The translations under genes and the position numbers were made by a program. A model generated the notes under the pieces. That model was not told the origin of the DNA, searched no databases, and saw only the letters and a list, made by a program, of their open reading frames with translations. This document shows, in pieces, positions 23,173-31,650 of a stretch of DNA of 64,000 nucleotides (within the stretch, counting starts at the first letter, position 1; each line of letters begins with the position of its first letter). Source of the DNA: Hydrogenimonas sp. SS33 (GTDB taxonomy: Bacteria; Campylobacterota; Campylobacteria; Campylobacterales; Hydrogenimonadaceae); NCBI RefSeq assembly GCF_040436365.1, contig NZ_AP026369.1:124001-188000 (forward strand), in the 5' to 3' direction.

Positions 23173-23541
23173 GTGACGGTGCGGGGATTCAAAAAGACCT
23201 ACTTCACCCTGGCGGCGATTCAGGCCTACAGTACCGCGGCCGTGATGCATGCCCGCGGATGCGCCTATGCCGCCCGCGACAGAGGGTACCGTACCCTTTT
23301 GGGTACTGAAGCCAAAGAGGACCCGCCCCCGGAGGAGTCGATGGAACCGGAATCGCTCCTTTGCCCTTTTATCCGGCTGCAGGGGGGCACGCGTCCCTGC
23401 CACTGCAACCGCCATTTCCAGCGTCTTGCCTATCTGCTTCTTTATATCAGTGAACACTTCCGGCGTTTTCTTTGCCGATGCCGCTATACCAAAACCGGAC
23501 TGGCTCCCCCCTTCAGTGAAAAACTAAAAATTAAAAGTTAA
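23173..23541 (+). pseudogene. Doubtful small reading frame; possible remnant with a signal-peptide copy
   Basis: A 122-codon frame begins with GTG 7 bases after the TonB receptor. Its first residues (RGFKKTYFTLAAIQA) echo the signal peptide of the preceding receptor (KGFKGRYFSLAAIAA), which suggests a duplicated leader. The remainder (many Cys, Arg and Pro, no recognisable domain) does not look like a maintained protein, and an overlapping +1 frame is equally open. I read it as the decayed remainder of a duplicated or truncated exported gene rather than a functional CDS. From 23542 to 23583 I see only AT-rich sequence with a short CGC/GCG hairpin and T-run. Confidence 0.4.
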
Positions 23542-23583
23542 CAACGAAAAATTTTGGTAGTCGCTTTGCGATTTTTATTTATG

Positions 23584-23710
23584 AACTGACGTTACGCAAA
23601 AGGCGTAACGTCCTCTCGAAATCTACGATTTCGTAGCTTTAGGGGGGTGCAGGGGACGGCCGGTCCCCGCCAAAGCTTGGGCTTTGCTCAAGCTTTGCGT
23701 AACATCAGTT
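23584..23710 (+). repeat. Hairpin-array element, copy 4 (plus orientation; best-preserved)
   Basis: Terminal inverted repeats of 17 bases, AACTGACGTTACGCAAA left and AACTGATGTTACGCAAA as reverse complement of the right end. Internal order: GACGTTACGC/GCGTAACGTC stem, CGAAATCtacGATTTCG, CTTTAGGGGGGTGCAGG, GGGGAC-ggccg-GTCCCC, CAAAGCTTG-ggctttgct-CAAGCTTTG. It ends 21 bases before the metE ATG and so forms most of the upstream region of that gene. Confidence 0.85.
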
Positions 23711-23731
23711 ATGAAAATAAAAGGGATAGCT

Positions 23732-26026
23732 ATGTCTGAAAAATTGGGAACCTGGGTGACGGGGTTTGCCCGTATCGGGGAAAAACGGGAGTTGAAAAGG
23801 GCGTTGGAAGCCTATTGGAGAGGAGAAACCGGTTTTGATGCGGTCGAACGTACGGCCAAGATATTGAAAGAGCGCCACTGGCGTTACCAGTCGGAGGCGG
23901 GAATCGATGCGATCAGCGTCAACGATTTTTCTCTTTACGACCAGACGCTGGATATGGTTCAGGCCCTGGGGTTGGAACCCGACCGCTTCAAAGACATCGA
24001 CGACCCGATTGAGCGTTACTTCGCCATGGCCAGGGGCGATGCGGCCCATACGGCGATGGAGATGACCAAGTGGTTCAACACAAACTACCACTATATCGTG
24101 CCCGAACTCAAGGCAGGCATGCAGTGGTCGATCGATCTTGAAAAGATCGCCCGGGAGTATGCGGAGGCCAGGGCGCTGGGGTTGACGCCGAAGATCAATC
24201 TCATCGGCATACTGACGTTTCTGGGCAACGCGAAGCGCGTCGATAGTCGGGATGAGGATGCGCTCTCCCTGTTTCACGAACTGCTTCCGGCCTATGAAGC
24301 GCTGCTGGCGGAGGCGGCGAAGCTGGATGAGCGCCTCATCGTGCAATTCGACGAGCCGGTTTTGGTGACCGACAAAGCCTCCCGGGTCTCGCTGCTTTGC
24401 AAAGAGGCCTATACCCGTCTTGCCAAAGTCGCCGAAGGTGTGGAGATCTATGTCGTGACCTACTTCGACCATGCAAAAGAGGCGGTGGCGCAACTGGTGC
24501 AGACCCCCGTGGCGGGGATCGGCCTCGATTTTGTGTATGGCGCGGAGAATGCCGAAGTGCTGCAAACCATTGCCCAAAGCGGCAAACGGCTGATCGCCGG
24601 GGTGGTCGACGGGCGCAACATCTGGGTCAGCGACATCGAAGGCCGGGTGGCGTTTTTGAACGAGATCGCCAAAACCGTGCCCAAAGAGCGAATCACCGTC
24701 GCCACTTCCTGTTCCTTGCTCCATGTACCCTATACCCTCAAATACGAAGAGAGGCTCGATGAGGAGATCCGCACCTGGCTGGCGTTCGGGGTCGAGAAGC
24801 TGGAGGAAGTGGCGCTGATAGAAAAGCTGTTTCATGCGGGTGCCGACGCGCTCGATGCCGGGGAGGCGATGGCCTACGCCAAAAACCGCGAAGCCAACGC
24901 CAGGCGCAAGACCTCCACGCGCATTCACGATGCGGCGGTGCAGGCGCGGATGGCCGGTATCGAGGCGCTGAAAAAGCGGCGCGAACCGTTCGCCGAGCGC
25001 ATCAAGGCCCAGCATGCGCGCTTTGCCTACCCGCCTCTTTGTACCACCACCATCGGCAGTTTTCCGCAGACACCCGAAGTGCGGGCTGTACGAAGGGATT
25101 TTAAAAACGGCGTCATCTCCGAAGCGGACTATGTGGAGAAGATGAAAGGTTTCATCCGCGAATGTGTCGCCTTCCAGGAGGAGATCGGCCTGGAGGTGCT
25201 GGTGCACGGGGAGTTTGAGCGCAACGATATGGTCGAGTATTTCGGCGAGCAGCTCAAAGGGGTGGCGTTCAGTGAAAACGGCTGGGTGCAGAGTTACGGC
25301 AGCCGCTGTGTCAAGCCCCCCATTCTCTACGGCGACGTCAGCCGCCCGGAGCCGATGACGCTCTTTTGGAGCACCTTCGCCCAGAGCCTGACCGACAGGC
25401 CGATGAAAGGGATGCTCACCGGCCCCGTGACGATCCTCAACTGGTCTTTTGTGCGTGACGACCAGCCCAGAAGCGAAACCTGCTACCAGATCGCCCTGGC
25501 GATCCGCGACGAAGTGGATGATTTACAAAATGCGGGCATCGGGATGATCCAGGTGGACGAAGCGGCTTTCAAGGAGGGGTACCCGTTGCGAAGCGCCAAA
25601 CGCCCCGCCTACGAAAAGTTCGCGCTGGAGAGTTTCTGGATCGCCACCAACGTGGCCAAACCGCAGACGCAGATCCACACCCATATGTGTTACAGCGACT
25701 TCAACGACATCATCGACACGATCGAAGCGATGGATGCGGATGTCATCTCCATCGAAACGGCCCGAAGCGGCAATGTACTGTTGAAAGTCTTCCAGTCCCA
25801 CGGATATGAAAAGGAGATCGGGCCCGGGGTGTATGACATCCACTCCCCCCGCATTCCGAGCGTCGAAGAGATCGAAAAACAGATTCATGCACTGCTTGAA
25901 GTCTTGCCGGCGAGGCAACTGTGGATCAACCCCGACTGCGGGCTAAAAACCAGGCGGTGGGAAGAGGTGAAACCGAGCCTGCGGCATATGGTGGAAGCGG
26001 CGAAAAAAGTAAGAAAAACCCTTTGA
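23732..26026 (+). CDS. metE: Cobalamin-independent methionine synthase MetE
   Basis: Methylates homocysteine using 5-methyltetrahydropteroyl-glutamate without B12. 764 residues with the two barrel halves expected. C-terminal half: LCTTTIGSFPQT starts the catalytic domain, QVDEAAFKEG and the zinc ligands in THMCYSDF (His, Cys), a Glu in the strand between and WINPDCGLKTR (Cys). The N-terminal half includes NTNYHYIVPEL and VQFDEPVLV. Starts further upstream lie in the repeat element; ATG 23732 gives MSEKLGTWVTGFARIG with GGGA a few bases before it. MKIKGIAM at 23711 is an alternative. No B12 riboswitch was recognised. Confidence 0.95.
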   Translation: MSEKLGTWVTGFARIGEKRELKRALEAYWRGETGFDAVERTAKILKERHWRYQSEAGIDAISVNDFSLYDQTLDMVQALGLEPDRFKDIDDPIERYFAMARGDAAHTAMEMTKWFNTNYHYIVPELKAGMQWSIDLEKIAREYAEARALGLTPKINLIGILTFLGNAKRVDSRDEDALSLFHELLPAYEALLAEAAKLDERLIVQFDEPVLVTDKASRVSLLCKEAYTRLAKVAEGVEIYVVTYFDHAKEAVAQLVQTPVAGIGLDFVYGAENAEVLQTIAQSGKRLIAGVVDGRNIWVSDIEGRVAFLNEIAKTVPKERITVATSCSLLHVPYTLKYEERLDEEIRTWLAFGVEKLEEVALIEKLFHAGADALDAGEAMAYAKNREANARRKTSTRIHDAAVQARMAGIEALKKRREPFAERIKAQHARFAYPPLCTTTIGSFPQTPEVRAVRRDFKNGVISEADYVEKMKGFIRECVAFQEEIGLEVLVHGEFERNDMVEYFGEQLKGVAFSENGWVQSYGSRCVKPPILYGDVSRPEPMTLFWSTFAQSLTDRPMKGMLTGPVTILNWSFVRDDQPRSETCYQIALAIRDEVDDLQNAGIGMIQVDEAAFKEGYPLRSAKRPAYEKFALESFWIATNVAKPQTQIHTHMCYSDFNDIIDTIEAMDADVISIETARSGNVLLKVFQSHGYEKEIGPGVYDIHSPRIPSVEEIEKQIHALLEVLPARQLWINPDCGLKTRRWEEVKPSLRHMVEAAKKVRKTL

Positions 26027-26034
26027 GATCGTCT

Positions 26035-26062
26035 GCGGCAGCGACTTTTCCGTCGCTGCCGC
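26035..26062. terminator. Bidirectional terminator-like hairpin between metE and the EAL/HDOD gene
   Basis: Perfect 11-bp stem GCGGCAGCGAC / GTCGCTGCCGC with a TTTTCC loop, placed between two convergent genes. There is no T-tract on either side. Confidence 0.6.
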
Positions 26063-26072
26063 TCTGCGGTCT

Positions 26073-27317
26073 CTACTGCATCATCTTCAACGCTTCATCG
26101 AAGGCGTTGACCTTCTTCATCGCTTCCAGGGAGAGCCTGTTGATTGCATCCGGTGAGAGCTGATATTTCTGGACGATCTGATTGAGTTTGGCGATATCGT
26201 TGTTCTCGATGATTCTGACCATCTTGAGCAGTTGCCCGTAAAGGCCGTTGGCTTCGAAGAGGGCGTCCTCGATCTCCTCCGAAACGTGGAGATGGTGGAG
26301 AATCTCCCTGGGAGGCCGGTGAAAGATGAGATGGATAAGGGAGAGCATTCCCACCAGATAGGCGGTTTCCTGCTCCGATTTGCCGGCATTGGGTTCGATG
26401 AGCTTGAGCAACCCCACCATCAGTTCCGTACGGTTGATGACCATCAGGACCAGAGGATGGTTGCCGTTTTCACGCTGGCTCTCTTTGGCGAAAAGCATGA
26501 CCAGCAGCCACTGGGAGAGCTGGTTGCGTCCCAGGAGGGTGATGAGATGGCGGATGGAGGTGACGGTCTGGCGCAGGGAGAAAAAGGGTGAATTGATGAA
26601 ACGGAGCAGTTGCAGCGTAATCGCGTGCTCCCGTTCGAAAGCCTCGACCAGTTCGTCGGTGGAGGCATCGTTTCGGATGAGATTCCACAACAGCAGGATC
26701 GACCCGGTCTCCGCCCGTATCGGGTAATCTTCCATGATTTCGGGTTCCCGGTAGAAGAACCCCTGAAAATAGTCGCACCCCAGGTCCATCATGTTCTGGT
26801 GGGCTTTACGGGTTTCGATTTTGCTGCAGATGGTTTTGATGCCGTGCTCTTTCGCCGTTTTAATGAGGTCGGCGATCGTCGCTTCGTCCAGGGCCTCGTG
26901 GTCGATTTTGATATAGTCGAAAAGTTCGAGGACGTGGGGGTGTTTCAGGATATCGGGGTGATGGATATCGTTGATGGCGAAGGTGTACCCCTGTTCTTTG
27001 TACTCTTTGAGTATCTCAAGAAGTTCGGGGTCGTCGATATCCTCTTCGAAGAGGGCGAAGATGAGCCTCTCTTTCGGAAGGGCTTCGATGAGTTTGCGTT
27101 TCAGAAAAAGAGGTGTGATCTTGATGACGCCCCAATGCAGCCCGATGACGTTTTCGACGCCGATGACATTGAGCAGGTTGTTGACGGCTGTAGCCGTCAT
27201 GACCGTACCTTTGTCGATATCCTCTTCGGGTTTTCTCCCCCTGAAGAGGATTTCGTATCCGAAGACACGGTTGTGCCTGTCCATGATGGGTTGCCTGGCG
27301 ATATAGAATGCGTCCAT
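26073..27317 (-). CDS. EAL-HDOD (YuxH-type) signalling protein
   Basis: 414 residues. N-terminal EAL-type domain (about 1-195) starts FYIARQPIMDRHNRVFGYEI with EIL in place of EAL, retains DYIKIDHEAL-like and CSKIETRKAHQNMMDLGCDY segments but lacks several metal ligands, so it is probably catalytically inactive toward cyclic-di-GMP. The C-terminal HDOD domain (about 200-400) has LLRFINSPFFSLRQTVTSIR and LLGRNQLSQWLLVMLFAKES. Proteins of this design act in signalling, some in chemotaxis or motility. It is the last gene of a minus-strand run behind a 54-residue membrane protein; an AGAGGT precedes its ATG. Confidence 0.88.
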   Translation of the reverse strand: MDAFYIARQPIMDRHNRVFGYEILFRGRKPEEDIDKGTVMTATAVNNLLNVIGVENVIGLHWGVIKITPLFLKRKLIEALPKERLIFALFEEDIDDPELLEILKEYKEQGYTFAINDIHHPDILKHPHVLELFDYIKIDHEALDEATIADLIKTAKEHGIKTICSKIETRKAHQNMMDLGCDYFQGFFYREPEIMEDYPIRAETGSILLLWNLIRNDASTDELVEAFEREHAITLQLLRFINSPFFSLRQTVTSIRHLITLLGRNQLSQWLLVMLFAKESQRENGNHPLVLMVINRTELMVGLLKLIEPNAGKSEQETAYLVGMLSLIHLIFHRPPREILHHLHVSEEIEDALFEANGLYGQLLKMVRIIENNDIAKLNQIVQKYQLSPDAINRLSLEAMKKVNAFDEALKMMQ

Positions 27318-27318
27318 G

Positions 27319-27483
27319 TTACCTCTTTTTACTGCTTGCGTTGATCTCGTCGAGCCACCGGGTGGTATCTCCCTGTCGCAGCTCCCGGTTGTTCTGGGGC
27401 GTCTTGTGGGTCTTGGTGGGATAGAAATAGCCGATCGCCACCAGAATCGCCACGGCAGCCAGGAAAATCAGGAATGCCTGCAT
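27319..27483 (-). CDS. Small single-pass membrane protein
   Basis: 54 residues, too short for usual gene finders. It begins MQAFLIFLAAVAILVAIGYF, a clear transmembrane segment, followed by a basic and polar tail (YPTKTHKTPQNNRELRQ, TTRWLDEINASSKKR). The ATG overlaps the aspC stop (TGATG) and the TAA ends one base before the start of the EAL/HDOD gene, which supports it as a translated, coupled member of the operon. It could anchor or modulate its neighbour; there is no direct evidence of function. Confidence 0.65.
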   Translation of the reverse strand: MQAFLIFLAAVAILVAIGYFYPTKTHKTPQNNRELRQGDTTRWLDEINASSKKR

Positions 27484-28652
27484 CAACGATACTTTTCGAC
27501 GAACTCCGCGATCCGGCCGATCCCCCTGCGGATCGTTTCGAGATCCTTCGCGAAACTGAAACGGAAGTAGCCGTCGGTACCGAAACCGGCGCCGGGCACG
27601 ACTGCGATGCCTACCTCTTCGAGCATCCGCTTGGCGAATACGATGGAGTCACTCTCGACGGCTTTGTGGTTGACGAAGAGATAGAAGGCCCCCCTGGGCG
27701 GGACGACGGAGAGGCCGTCGATGGCGTTGAAGAGGCGGACCGCTTCGTCGCAGCGCTCTTCGAAGGCGGCGCGCATCGTGGCGATGTCCGCATCTGCACT
27801 GCCGTCGAGCCCCTTGATGGCGGCGTGCTGGGTGATAGTGTTGATATTGGAGGTGCTCTGGCTCTGCAGCTTTTTCATCGCTTTGACCAGTTCACGGTCC
27901 GCACTGGCGCAGTAGCCGAAACGCCATCCCGTCATGGCGACCGACTTGCTCAGGCCGTTGATGGTGACGGTGCGTTGGAACATGTCGTCACTGACGGAGG
28001 CAGTCGCCGTGAATTCGGTGCCGTGGTAGACCAGTTTCTCATACATTTCGTCGCTGGCAACGAGAATGTCGGTTCCTCTGAGCACCTCCGCGAGCGCCTC
28101 GATCTCCGCTTTGGAGTAGACCGCACCCGTCGGGTTGGAAGGGGTGGTCAAGATCAGCATGCGGGTTTTGGGCGTGATCGCCTTTTCGAGCATCTCCGGG
28201 GTGATTTTGAAGGCGGTGCTGTCGTCGGTGTCGATGGCGACCGGGACCCCTTCGCTGTATTTGACCAGCTCGGGGTAGGTGACCCAGTAGGGGGCGGGGA
28301 TGATCACTTCGTCGCCCGGGTCGATGGTAGCCTGGAAGAGGTTGAAGAGGGACTGCTTGGCGCCGTTGCTGGCGATGACCTGGTCGGTCGTATACTCCAG
28401 GCCGTTGTCCCGTTTCAATTTGGCGACGATCGCCTCCTTCAGCTCCGGGATACCGTCGACGGCCGTATATTTGGTGTACCCCTTTTCGATGGCGTCGATG
28501 GCGGCATCCTTGATGACCCTGGGGGTGTCGAAATCGGGTTCGCCGGCGGAAAAACCGATGACATCTTTTCCTTCCCTCTGTAGTTGCTGGGCCAGGGAAG
28601 TGATGGCGATGGTCAGAGATTCGGAGAGTGATTGAATCCGTTTCGAAAGCAT
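27483..28652 (-). CDS. aspC: Class I aspartate aminotransferase
   Basis: PLP enzyme transferring the amino group between aspartate and 2-oxoglutarate. 389 residues from MLSKRIQSLSESLTIAITSL; this start follows AAAAAGG and is the one typical of relatives, while a further 11 codons upstream are open. Motifs: GFSAGEPDFDTP, the LTTPSNPTGAVYSKAEIEAL block and the PLP lysine in TINGLSKSVAMTGWRFGYCA. The order aspC-cysE-speA-hisS-tmk-coaD is the Campylobacter order, here interrupted by a lipoprotein gene. Sub-family Ib aminotransferases may also accept prephenate. Confidence 0.92.
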   Translation of the reverse strand: MLSKRIQSLSESLTIAITSLAQQLQREGKDVIGFSAGEPDFDTPRVIKDAAIDAIEKGYTKYTAVDGIPELKEAIVAKLKRDNGLEYTTDQVIASNGAKQSLFNLFQATIDPGDEVIIPAPYWVTYPELVKYSEGVPVAIDTDDSTAFKITPEMLEKAITPKTRMLILTTPSNPTGAVYSKAEIEALAEVLRGTDILVASDEMYEKLVYHGTEFTATASVSDDMFQRTVTINGLSKSVAMTGWRFGYCASADRELVKAMKKLQSQSTSNINTITQHAAIKGLDGSADADIATMRAAFEERCDEAVRLFNAIDGLSVVPPRGAFYLFVNHKAVESDSIVFAKRMLEEVGIAVVPGAGFGTDGYFRFSFAKDLETIRRGIGRIAEFVEKYR

Positions 28653-28798
28653 GGATAAAACCTTTTTTGTATTCATTTTACCCAAAGCTGCAGAAATGGC
28701 GTCTTAAATCGTAATAAACGGGAAGAAGAAGAGGGAGCGTGTAACGTCCGGGGTCAGGCGTACGCCCCGAAAGATAAGGCGGTTTTGGGAGGTGGTTG

Positions 28799-29041
28799 TT
28801 ACTTCGTCGAGCAGTTGGTGTCGACCGTGCCGTCACGGTTGAACTTCACGGTCACACCGAACTGTTCGTCGTCGTCGTATTTGATGTAGCGGACACCGTC
28901 GATGCAGAAGTAGCTGACATTGTCCACATCGATTTCACCCGCTTCCACGTCGGCGGCTTTGACCTGATGCTGTTTGTCGCTGCAGCCGCTGAAAAGGGCC
29001 AAAGCAGAGACCAGAGCAAGGAAGTAGAATGTCTTTTTTAT
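28799..29041 (-). CDS. Small lipoprotein with apparent AUA start codon
   Basis: 80 residues if translation starts at the ATA at 29041-29039, which lies six bases after AAGGA. That gives an ideal lipoprotein signal: KKTFYFLALVSALALFSGC, with lipobox LFSGC. In this frame there is an in-frame stop 12 bases upstream of the ATA, and no ATG or GTG exists up to the lipobox. The only standard start, TTG at 29002, would delete the whole signal peptide. The mature part (CSDKQHQVKAADVEAGEIDV, YFCIDGVRYIKYDDDEQFG) is acidic with two further Cys and resembles nothing I recognise. It lies between cysE and aspC. Confidence 0.65.
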   Translation of the reverse strand: MKKTFYFLALVSALALFSGCSDKQHQVKAADVEAGEIDVDNVSYFCIDGVRYIKYDDDEQFGVTVKFNRDGTVDTNCSTK

Positions 29042-29067
29042 CGATTTTCCTTTTTAGAATGGAATAG

Positions 29068-29772
29068 TTATTGTTTCATAGACTGGATGAAAGCTTCATA
29101 AATCTTGTCGAGCTCCTGCTCTTTTTCCAGTAGCTCCCTGTGTTCGGGTGTCAGGATATGCTCGATCAGTGCCACCCGTTTGAGAAGGTATTCGAAAAGC
29201 TCCTTGTTGATGTCGGGAATCTTGTTGTGGCTGAGGGGGCTCTTGTCGCGCCCTTTGGTGACCACCTTGGCGGGAATGCCCACGGCGGTCGATTCGGGCG
29301 GGACGTCACGGACCACGACGGAGTTGGCGCCGATTTTGGAGTTGTAGCCGATGGTAATGTTGCCAAGCACCTTTGCACCCGCGCCGATGACCACGTTCCG
29401 CTCCACCGTCGGGTGCCGCTTTCCGGGGTTGAGGGAGACCCCGCCGAGCGTCGCCCCCTGGTAGATCGTCACGTCGTCGCCGATGATGGCGGTCTCCCCG
29501 ATGACCACGCCGATCCCGTGGTCGATGAAGACCCGTCGCCCGATGGTGGCGGCGGGGTGGATGTCGATGTTGGTGATGAGCTGGGAGAGGCCCATCAGGA
29601 AGCGGGCGAAGAGCTTGAACCCCTTGCGGTGGAACCAGTTGGCGATGCGGTAGTTGGCCACGGCCCAGACGCCGGGATAGTTGAAAAAGAGTTCGAAGCG
29701 CGAGTGGATCGCCGGGTCCCGCCGATAGACACTTTTGAAATCTTCGGCGATCAGTTTGAATACGGAAATCAA
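29068..29772 (-). CDS. cysE: Serine O-acetyltransferase CysE
   Basis: Makes O-acetylserine from serine and acetyl-CoA, the first step of cysteine synthesis. N-terminal helical part (FELFFNYPGVWAVANYRIAN) precedes the left-handed beta-helix: DIHPAATIGRRVFIDHGIGV has the catalytic His, GATLGGVSLNPGKRHPTVER is the extended loop, VVIGAGAKVLGNITIG the terminal coils. 234 residues. It starts 3 bases after the speA stop. Confidence 0.94.
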   Translation of the reverse strand: MISVFKLIAEDFKSVYRRDPAIHSRFELFFNYPGVWAVANYRIANWFHRKGFKLFARFLMGLSQLITNIDIHPAATIGRRVFIDHGIGVVIGETAIIGDDVTIYQGATLGGVSLNPGKRHPTVERNVVIGAGAKVLGNITIGYNSKIGANSVVVRDVPPESTAVGIPAKVVTKGRDKSPLSHNKIPDINKELFEYLLKRVALIEHILTPEHRELLEKEQELDKIYEAFIQSMKQ

Positions 29773-29775
29773 CCC

Positions 29776-31650
29776 TTACGCTCCTTCCTGGAAATTGATG
29801 GTCCTAAGATAGCCATTTTCACTTAAGTAGAGGTAAAGTTCCCCAAGTATCTCTTTGCGCTCATTTTCATCGAGGATCTCGGACTCTTCGATCGACTGGC
29901 GGATGCGCCGTTCGATCTCTTTGGTGTCGTAGTCGATGTCGTCCAGAACGTCGAGGATGTTCTGGGCCTCCATAACCGATTCGATCCGGACGTTCCCTTC
30001 TTTGTCGAAACGGACGGTCGCTTCGGTGGGGTGGGTGAAGAGGTTGTGGCGCATGCCCAGAATCTCCTGGTAGGCCCCCACTTTGAAAAAGCCCAGGAAA
30101 TACTCCTCCTTCTCCACATCCACATCGTGCAGGTAGAGAGGGTTGTCGATGTTGAAGGCGATCTCCCCGTCGCTGTCGCAGGTGATGTCCCAGAGGCTTG
30201 CGGAGCGGGTGGGACGCTGGTCGAGCCGGTCGAGGGGCATGACGGGAAAGGTCTGTCCCAGCCCCCAGTAATCGGGGAGCGACTGGAAAATGGAGAAGTT
30301 GACCAGGTAGCGCTCCTGCACCCGGTCGAGAATGTCGCGGATCTCCTTGGAGGGTTTGTCCCGCAGCAGAAGAATCGCCTTTTTGATGATGAGGTGCACC
30401 AGGGTTTCGGTGTTGGCCCGGTCGGTCAGGTCGATGTACCCCAGGTCGAAAAGGGTCAGGAGCGACTCCATATGGTCCAGGGCGTCGTGGAGGTACTCCC
30501 GCGCGTTTTTAGGTGTAACGGAGGTGTAGAGTTCGTAGAGCTCCTGCACCAGGGGCGGGTTCTGCTCTTTGAGGCGCAGGATCTTTTCGCTGTACTCCTG
30601 GCTGAAGAGCTCCAGTACCGGGCCGACGAGGACGGCATGGTCGGCGGCGACGTAGCGTCCCGATTCGGTGAAGATGGTCGGCTCCCGCACCCCTTTGGCG
30701 ATGGAGATCTCTTTCAGGAGGAAAACCACATCGTTGGTAAATTCCTCCAGGGTGTAGTTGCGGCTGCTCTGGCCCTCCTGCTGGCTGTACTCCACCGCCA
30801 GCCCGCCGCCGATGTTGATGGCATGGAGATTCTCCGCCCCCATCTTCCTGAGTTCGGCGTAGATGTTTCCCGCTTCGCGGATCGCCTTCTTCAGGGGAGA
30901 GATATGGTTCATCTGGGAACCGATGTGGAAGTGGATCATCGAGAGGCGGTCGATGAGGTCATTGCGTTTGAGAAGGTCCAGTGCTTCGAGAAGCTCGGTG
31001 GAGGTGAGGCCGAATTTGGAGCTGTAGCCCCCGCTTTTGGCCCAAATGCCGATGCCGCCGGTATGGAGGCGGATCCGCAGTCCGATTTTGGGCACGGGAG
31101 AGCCCAGCCGCCTCGCCTCTTTGATGATGAGCTCCAGTTCGTTGATCCCTTCGATGGTGAGGGTGATGTTGTGGCCCATCTTCGCCGCCAGGAAGCCGAT
31201 GCTGATGAGCTCCTGGTCCTTGAAGCCGTTGACGGTGATGGGCTTGCCCAGGTTGGTGAAACTCATGGCGAGAATGAGTTCGGCCTTGCTGCCCGCCTCC
31301 AGGCCGTACTCCAGGTCTTTGAGCGCCTCCATCAGGGGGATGACGAAACCGGGGAACTGGTTGACCTTCAGGGGGAAGACCGCCTTGAATTTCCCCTGGT
31401 AGCCGAACTCTCTCTTCGCCCGTTCGAAATGGTCGAAGAGGCGGCGTACGTTGGCTTCCGCCAGGTGGGGAAAGCGCAGAAGCAGGGGGCCTTTGAACCC
31501 TTCGTCCCTCAGTTGCCGGGTGATGTCGATGAGAGAGGGTTTGCAGCCGTGGTTGACCTTGACGACGCCATCCTCGACGATGAAGTCGCCGTTGCCCCAG
31601 ATATGGATGCCGTAACTGCGTTTGGGGTCCTCAGAAAAGGTCGACGGCAA
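29776..31650 (-). CDS. speA: Biosynthetic arginine decarboxylase SpeA
   Basis: PLP enzyme converting arginine to agmatine for polyamine synthesis. 624 residues, normal for the SpeA/alanine racemase-fold family. The PLP lysine is in AVFPLKVNQFPG; LGLRIRLH-type and GGGLAVEYSQQEG segments are present, and the C-terminal part has the long helical insert (LLTLFDLGYIDLTDRANTET). The start overlaps the hisS end by 20 bases. The Campylobacter order hisS-speA-cysE is preserved. Confidence 0.94.
   Translation of the reverse strand: MPSTFSEDPKRSYGIHIWGNGDFIVEDGVVKVNHGCKPSLIDITRQLRDEGFKGPLLLRFPHLAEANVRRLFDHFERAKREFGYQGKFKAVFPLKVNQFPGFVIPLMEALKDLEYGLEAGSKAELILAMSFTNLGKPITVNGFKDQELISIGFLAAKMGHNITLTIEGINELELIIKEARRLGSPVPKIGLRIRLHTGGIGIWAKSGGYSSKFGLTSTELLEALDLLKRNDLIDRLSMIHFHIGSQMNHISPLKKAIREAGNIYAELRKMGAENLHAINIGGGLAVEYSQQEGQSSRNYTLEEFTNDVVFLLKEISIAKGVREPTIFTESGRYVAADHAVLVGPVLELFSQEYSEKILRLKEQNPPLVQELYELYTSVTPKNAREYLHDALDHMESLLTLFDLGYIDLTDRANTETLVHLIIKKAILLLRDKPSKEIRDILDRVQERYLVNFSIFQSLPDYWGLGQTFPVMPLDRLDQRPTRSASLWDITCDSDGEIAFNIDNPLYLHDVDVEKEEYFLGFFKVGAYQEILGMRHNLFTHPTEATVRFDKEGNVRIESVMEAQNILDVLDDIDYDTKEIERRIRQSIEESEILDENERKEILGELYLYLSENGYLRTINFQEGA

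Noticed and set aside
21102-23732. Cobalamin riboswitch upstream of the BtuB-like receptor or metE
   Set aside because: I could not find a B12-box-like segment. The upstream regions are occupied by the hairpin-array elements, which recur beside unrelated genes.
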